Shown here piece by piece: positions 60,117 through 64,000 of a DNA stretch of 64,000 nt. The notes under the pieces are model-generated. The model was not told the origin of the DNA, made no database searches, and worked only from the letters and a program-made list of their open reading frames with translations. Both the position numbers and the translations under genes were made by a program. This DNA is from Oscillospiraceae bacterium (GTDB lineage Bacteria; Bacillota; Clostridia; Oscillospirales; Ruminococcaceae): the NCBI GenBank assembly GCA_024684395.1, contig JAIKWY010000111.1, forward strand, positions 1-64,000. Direction: 5' to 3'. How positions within the stretch are numbered: position 1 is the first letter of the stretch; every line of letters starts with the position of its first letter.

Positions 60117-60833
60117 TTATTTCTTTGCAAACAACAGCTTACGCATCTCATCATAGTAATCCGGGCAGATCTTGCTTGGCAGCCCGGAACGGCTTACACG
60201 GAAGCAGGTTCCGTCTGCATAGCCAATCACCAGTACAAAGAACATCGGATCCGATATTTCCGAAGCTGAAGGATCCTGCTGATCCTCCATCGTAAACACA
60301 CCCATCTGTTCAAACGAGGTCAGAAAGTCCGAAATGGACTTTTCCGAAACCTTGACAGCAGGGTACTCATTGAGATCATAGAAAATATCATGGTTCTCAT
60401 AGGCCCACTTCTGTTGCTGTGCCACATCCAGATACACGGAATGATTCAGCGTGCCCTGGTTTTCCCGGTACGCAACATAGACCACATCAGTGGTAAAGTG
60501 ATCCTCACGCTTGGGGGCATCTGCTGTGAACACATCCTGTACATCCCTTGGCTCCGAAAAATCTTCAAGGAGTGCCTGGATGTTGTACATATCCACATTT
60601 TCCTCTGTGAACTGGAAGTAGCGGATGAAGGCATCCAGATCCTTGCCCTTGCATTCCTTCTTCGTCAGTCCGCACCTGCGGATCAGTTCTTCCTGTGTGA
60701 TCAATGCCATTTCCGTCTGCTCCTTCTCTGTATTGCTGACCGGTGTGGCTGCCTGCTCTGCCGGCCGGCCGCACGCTGATAATCCCATTAATAGCGCCAG
60801 ACACAGGGCGCATCCTGCTACTCGTCTCATCAT
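60117..60833 (-). CDS. Lipoprotein downstream of effector 1, possible immunity protein
   Basis: A 238-residue lipoprotein with lipobox GLSACG (about 19-24) and a soluble outer domain (MALITQEELIRRCGLTK..., WAYENHDIFYDLN). It begins directly at the end of the HESGH protease gene. Placement suggests immunity or a membrane-side inhibitor of that protease; no family recognised. Confidence 0.85.
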   Translation of the reverse strand: MMRRVAGCALCLALLMGLSACGRPAEQAATPVSNTEKEQTEMALITQEELIRRCGLTKKECKGKDLDAFIRYFQFTEENVDMYNIQALLEDFSEPRDVQDVFTADAPKREDHFTTDVVYVAYRENQGTLNHSVYLDVAQQQKWAYENHDIFYDLNEYPAVKVSEKSISDFLTSFEQMGVFTMEDQQDPSASEISDPMFFVLVIGYADGTCFRVSRSGLPSKICPDYYDEMRKLLFAKK

Positions 60834-62207
60834 TTACGAATTCACCATAGACTGCGCCATTTCGTCCAGGAACTCCTTGCTCCGCGGGAAATACTTTGCC
60901 AGTGCCTTCATATTGCCCTTGTCTCCTGTTGCAGCATAGCTGTAATACTCCGCCCAGAGCTCCAGTGACTGGAACCCGGTCGCCTCTCCATTCTGATCAT
61001 ACCAGTAACCGAAGTTATTGTATGTCTCTCCGTTTTTCGTATCCGGCCGATGACCGTAATCACCAATAATGAGGTTGTTTGTCACACCGCCGTATACATC
61101 GGAGGGGGAAGCATTCACAGCACCGCTGAAGCGTTTTCGATAATCCGCTTGGATCTGCTTTACGATCGCCTGGTCTGTCGGAGACAGTGTGGAAATATCG
61201 ACCGATCTTGCACCCATCAGATAATTCACAATCTGCTCCTGAGATTGCGGATCCTTGGCATATTTCGCTGTTGTGTTCGTAATATCTTCCCGCACGTCCT
61301 CATAGAGGACATCCTGCAGCGTTTTTCCTTCTGCATTCTTGTAAGTCAGGGAATAATAGTTCCCGTCATCCTGATAGTTATAGTCGATCGCATGTCCGCT
61401 CTCGTGGAAAAACGTATTATAGGCGCCGCGTTCATCAAAGAACTGTTTAGACATATTGACATTGATCGTATTATCATCGGGAGAGTAATAACCAGTGTCT
61501 TTTCCCTCAGTATTGCCGATCGAGTATTTCTTATAATTATCAAGGTAGATGCTCCGGTAGGGCTCCTTCATCTTGCTGATCTTAAGAAAGATCATGAATT
61601 TCCGGGTAGGTCCCAGCTTGTCATAGAACGGGTCATCAAAAATGGAAAAGTCTTCCTTTATCTTGTCGATCTTTTTCTGGATAAACTCCTCGATGGATTT
61701 TTTGACCTTTTCAAAGGTATCCCCTATGGACTTTCCTACACCGCGGAACCAGTCACAGACCTTATTCCACCCATCTGCAATGGAATCCCCTGCATTGCCG
61801 AACCAGTCACAGACCTTGTCCCACAAGGTTTTCTTGGTACTTGCGGAGACATCCGCGACCGGTCTTGCCCACGCATTCACCTGGTAGAATTCTTCCTGAT
61901 TCTTGACGACGATCCCGCTCACCTTGGAATCCGTTGTCCTGACCAGATCAACAAAGGCGGAAACCTTCTGCTCTGCCTGTTTGACATTGGCAGCTCTGCC
62001 GGAATCTGTCTGGATGCGTGCTTCGATCCCACCGAGGGCATCCTGTAGGCAGCCCACGCCGCCGTTCATATTATAAACGGCTGATCTGACCAGCTCAAAT
62101 GACCGGCACATGCGCTCCGAACCGCGAAGCAGCCCCGTAAGATCCGACTGCATCATTGAAAGCGTCGCAGCCGTAGCAAGTCCGCCGGAATTCAATTCAA
62201 TTCTCAT
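60834..62207 (-). CDS. Modular T7SS-type effector 1, HExxH zinc protease
   Basis: A 457-residue protein with the shared N-terminal domain (RIELNSGGLAT ... NMNGGVGCLQDAL ... VNAWARP) and a Trp-rich repeat linker (DKVCDWFGNAGDSIADGWNKVCDWFRG). The C-terminal protease has FFHESGHAIDYNY (about 266-278) and a later LELWAEYYSYAATG whose Glu can complete the zinc site. It differs in sequence from effector 2, so the two zincins are not simple duplicates. A lipoprotein gene follows without a gap. Confidence 0.87.
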   Translation of the reverse strand: MRIELNSGGLATAATLSMMQSDLTGLLRGSERMCRSFELVRSAVYNMNGGVGCLQDALGGIEARIQTDSGRAANVKQAEQKVSAFVDLVRTTDSKVSGIVVKNQEEFYQVNAWARPVADVSASTKKTLWDKVCDWFGNAGDSIADGWNKVCDWFRGVGKSIGDTFEKVKKSIEEFIQKKIDKIKEDFSIFDDPFYDKLGPTRKFMIFLKISKMKEPYRSIYLDNYKKYSIGNTEGKDTGYYSPDDNTINVNMSKQFFDERGAYNTFFHESGHAIDYNYQDDGNYYSLTYKNAEGKTLQDVLYEDVREDITNTTAKYAKDPQSQEQIVNYLMGARSVDISTLSPTDQAIVKQIQADYRKRFSGAVNASPSDVYGGVTNNLIIGDYGHRPDTKNGETYNNFGYWYDQNGEATGFQSLELWAEYYSYAATGDKGNMKALAKYFPRSKEFLDEMAQSMVNS

Positions 62208-62257
62208 GCAATCACTCCTGTCTGGGCATTAACGCTTCTTTGCTTCACGGCAAGCCT

Positions 62258-62875
62258 TTACATGTAGCTTCTGAAATGATTCATCTCATACGCGCACGAA
62301 TTCATCACATGGCGGAGAGAATCCGATTCCGCATTATACGCATTGATCTTGGAAGAAAGGGAAGAAACAAGCGCAGACAGAGAATTCAGCTGTGCCTCAA
62401 TGTCGCGGATCGCCTGTTCCAGACGAGCGACCTCATTCTTGAATTTCTGAAGCGCGTCGCTCAGGTTCGGATCCTCTTCCACTGTTTTGCTTCTGAAGGT
62501 CTCCATGATGCTGGCAGCGGGAACATCGCTGCACTTCATGCTCTCACGGTAGCTGGTATCCGCTTCCTGTGCGGAACTGTTGAACTTAGAGATCACTTCC
62601 GGGATATTGGCGCCAAGCATGCTGGCGATCAGACCGCCGCCCATGCTTCCTTCCAGAATGGCAATGATCTGCTTGATATCCTCGACCCTCTTCTCAAAAT
62701 TGAGCTTCTCGCTCGTGCAGGAGCTGATCGCCGATAGTGCCTGTACTTTTTCCTGACAGCACTGATCGGCAGCACGCATACATGCGCTCCTCTGATTTGC
62801 GGCATCATTGTATCTGCTTTTGGACGAATAGTACTGATCAGCCGCCTCGTCCTGACTCGGATTATTCCATGACAT
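62258..62875 (-). CDS. Coiled-coil WXG/DUF5082-like protein
   Basis: A 205-residue, wholly helical protein. It has NNPSQDEAADQYYSSKSRYNDAA, a Cys cluster (RAADQCCQEKV), a Gly turn (EGSMGGGLIASMLG), and a long C-terminal coiled coil (ARLEQAIRDIEAQLNSLSALVS). It resembles T7SS-associated coiled-coil proteins of the DUF5082 kind, which partner LXG effectors. Start ATG 62875 has a weak ribosome site and lies 5 bp after the small upstream gene. Confidence 0.75.
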   Translation of the reverse strand: MSWNNPSQDEAADQYYSSKSRYNDAANQRSACMRAADQCCQEKVQALSAISSCTSEKLNFEKRVEDIKQIIAILEGSMGGGLIASMLGANIPEVISKFNSSAQEADTSYRESMKCSDVPAASIMETFRSKTVEEDPNLSDALQKFKNEVARLEQAIRDIEAQLNSLSALVSSLSSKINAYNAESDSLRHVMNSCAYEMNHFRSYM

Positions 62876-62880
62876 AACAT

Positions 62881-63138
62881 TCACCGCTGCAGCGAACCGC
62901 CGCAGCTCTCTCCTTCCCAAATTAGTTTATAGTACATCAGATAACTTAAAAACGTTTCCCTCACTGGTGTTTCAAAGTCATTCCCATCTGCAAGAGCGGG
63001 AACTATCACCCCTTTCCTGAATAAAATGCATTCCATACCGTTTCCCTGAATGATGTCAGCGCAAGCGGCGGGCAAACCTATGGAGTCCTGCACCCGTTTG
63101 CGGATCAGAAGAGCGGTATTCGTTGTCGTAATCTCCAC
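62881..63138 (-). CDS. Small protein at head of secretion operon
   Basis: A possible 85-residue protein starting GTG 63138, 41 nt after the predicted transcription start, without a good ribosome site. It is soluble with no motif recognised (DSIGLPAACADIIQG, VRETFLSYLMYYKLIW). Being first in the operon it might be a regulator or an early partner, or the frame may start further in at Met 35. Confidence 0.55.
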   Translation of the reverse strand: MEITTTNTALLIRKRVQDSIGLPAACADIIQGNGMECILFRKGVIVPALADGNDFETPVRETFLSYLMYYKLIWEGESCGGSLQR

Positions 63139-63154
63139 ATTCTGGCAACCAACA

Positions 63155-63174
63155 GTTTCCAGATTGGCTGGAAC
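63155..63174. promoter_or_regulatory. Inverted repeat in 5' leader of secretion operon
   Basis: GTTTCCAG/CTGGAAC with a 5-bp centre lies at about +5 to +25 of the predicted minus-strand transcript, in operator position. Confidence 0.45.
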
Positions 63175-63185
63175 TTATTGATTTT

Positions 63186-63214
63186 ATTATACCACATTTT
63201 TTGTAAAAGCTCAA
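63186..63214 (-). promoter_or_regulatory. Sigma-A promoter of T7SS-like operon
   Basis: On the minus strand TTGAGC (63214-63209) and TATAAT (63191-63186) are separated by 17 bp, start near 63179. It is the only strong promoter I found for the 32-kb operon. Confidence 0.75.
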
Positions 63215-63372
63215 CCATGAATAAAAAAAACGAATAAAATTAAGTCGAAATTCGGCGATATTTACAAAGTGATTGTATAATTTTTGTGTGTTGTGTGACG
63301 TCGGTGTGTATATCTTCCCAATTGGTTCCAAATCGAAATGCAAGCTGCTAAATAATGGAATTCTTTTCCAAA

Positions 63373-63402
63373 AATAAAAAAGAACCCCCAACGGCGGTTT
63401 TG
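63373..63402 (-). terminator. Terminator upstream of secretion operon
   Basis: On the minus strand AACC-G-CC/GG-G-GGTT (one G:G mismatch) with loop GTT is followed by CTTTTTTATTTTT. It ends the transcript of the genes at the right edge. The sequence 63215-63372 between terminator and promoter is AT-rich with no gene seen. Confidence 0.75.
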
Positions 63403-63524
63403 AATGATGAGATAGCATCAGCTGATACCTCTCGGCTTGAAATGTAAGTTGTATTTACTTTTATCGTCTTTTCTCTGTGGACAGGATAGCACTTTAGCAT
63501 TCAGAAGCAACTGCTCTGTGATCT

Positions 63525-63540
63525 CTGAAGTTTACTTCAG
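63525..63540. promoter_or_regulatory. Perfect 16-bp palindrome
   Basis: CTGAAGTTTACTTCAG lies between the right-edge genes and the terminator. No linked promoter was seen; significance unknown. Confidence 0.3.
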
Positions 63541-63580
63541 ACATCATCCTATCCGATAAACCGATCTACAGAGGGAGTTG

Positions 63581-63772
63581 TCATCCCTGCGCCTTGTCCG
63601 CTTCCGTTGGTTCCGTCGGTGCAGTCTCATCACCGTTATTTTCTGTACTGCCCTGATTGGAAGCTGTCTCTATGACCGCAGGTAGCACATTCGATACGAC
63701 CGTAATGATCGCAGTGATCTGCTGTGCTCTGATGACAGACAATGCGCTGCTGATGAACGCATTGCTGATCAT
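63581..63772 (-). CDS. Small hydrophobic protein with acidic tail, unknown
   Basis: A 63-residue frame, ATG 63772 with GGGTG upstream, 18 bp after the preceding stop. The N-terminal half is hydrophobic (SNAFISSALSVIRAQQITAI, then ITVVSNVLPAVIE) and the tail is Asn/Thr/Glu-rich (NGDETAPTEPTEADKAQG). Could be a small membrane or secreted partner of the gene before it. Unassigned. Confidence 0.5.
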   Translation of the reverse strand: MISNAFISSALSVIRAQQITAIITVVSNVLPAVIETASNQGSTENNGDETAPTEPTEADKAQG

Positions 63773-63790
63773 TGCTGCACCCGTTCCGTA

Positions 63791-64000
63791 TCAGTCGGTC
63801 ACAAGAAGCTCCGCAAACATCAACCGCTGCTTTTTACCCTCCGGTTTTTCATCAAATATGCTATTGCCTTTCAGATACGCATAGGTATCGAGGATCGCAC
63901 GAACGATGTACTCCGGTTCTTCCTCCATACCGATCAGCATCCCGAGCGAGAAAAACACTTCCCCGCCCTCCGTCGCATCCTTTTTTTTGCTGCAACACTT
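63791..64000 (-). CDS. Partial coding region at right window edge
   Basis: An open minus-strand frame runs from the window edge to TGA at 63793-63791. It encodes about 69 C-terminal residues including GGEVFFSLGMLIGMEEEPEY and RAILDTYAYLKGN. The start lies outside. No family recognised; the codon pattern and lack of stops support a real gene end. Confidence 0.55.
   Translation of the reverse strand, partial: KCCSKKKDATEGGEVFFSLGMLIGMEEEPEYIVRAILDTYAYLKGNSIFDEKPEGKKQRLMFAELLVTD

Noticed and set aside
63525..63540. 16-bp palindrome considered as part of the iron operator family
   Set aside because: Sequence CTGAAGT...ACTTCAG shares no half-site with the iron-locus palindromes.

Overview
The window looks like chromosome of a Gram-positive, anaerobic gut or rumen Clostridia, most like Ruminococcus/Oscillospiraceae. 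This is inferred from roughly even base composition, strong GGAGG-type ribosome sites, frequent TTG/GTG starts, sortase-type and lipobox-type surface proteins, and families such as DUF3793, DUF2325 and a DUF6110-like protein next to Feo genes. It holds two large functional blocks separated by a decayed IS66 element.

Block 1 (1-29880) is an iron acquisition and metal homeostasis locus. On the minus strand (10030 down to 1) is a P19/FTR1-type iron uptake operon: an FTR1 permease with a TM2 tail, a P19 lipoprotein, a DUF2318 membrane Fe-S protein, two FtsX-type permeases and an ABC ATPase. It continues into an FMN-binding lipoprotein, a small membrane protein with a DAVSGAT motif, a cytochrome b-like subunit and a fumarate-reductase-type flavoprotein cut by the window edge. 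Diverging on the plus strand (10527-14478) are a sortase-anchored Tp47-like protein, a ferric-reductase-like membrane protein fused to an FMN-binding domain, and a leucine-carboxyl-methyltransferase-like enzyme. Next come an FtsX/ATPase pair with a TetR regulator (minus), two SAM methyltransferases, a small membrane protein plus ZIP transporter, and a feo operon (DUF2325, DUF3793, flavodoxin, HMA-like protein, feoA, feoB, FeoC-like, AraC). The block ends with a DUF6110-like protein and a P1B ATPase. A 14-bp palindrome, TWAGC-N4-GCTWA, recurs at these promoters. At four of them it lies just downstream of a consensus sigma-A promoter with a 17-bp spacer, so I read the block as one metal-responsive regulon.

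Block 2 (31178-63214, all minus strand) is about 32 kb of 26 tightly packed, same-strand genes reading away from a promoter at 63214-63186. No terminator is evident to me before 31145-31052. I interpret it as a divergent type VII (WXG100/Ess) secretion system. The motor is split into two proteins: an EssC-like membrane ATPase (43924-47034) and a separate two-P-loop ATPase (42370-43917). There are several WXG100-like small helical proteins and a TPR protein. A phospho-signalling set is also present: an active-looking membrane Ser/Thr kinase with EssB-like architecture, a PP2C phosphatase, a VWA protein with a cytosolic FHA domain, and a proline-rich protein carrying seven copies of an SNP[TS]P[ST]R[RH]G motif. 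Five modular proteins share a ~125-residue N-terminal domain (RIELNAGGLS ... NGGVG.LQDA ... VN.WA.P) and have unrelated C-termini: two HExxH zincins, one papain-like cysteine protease, one Gly-rich repeat protein and one hydrophobic Gly/Ala-rich protein. Lipoproteins lie directly downstream of two of them, like immunity genes. The operon ends with two small membrane proteins and a 2041-residue Ig-like surface protein. No separate EsaA, EssA, EssB or YukD gene is recognisable.

Intergenic DNA holds three mosaic palindrome clusters (3782-3850, 13545-13660, 22004-22110), several hairpin terminators, a TetR-type operator, and IS66 tnpA/tnpB/tnpC remnants (29881-30922). No tRNA, rRNA or CRISPR array was seen.
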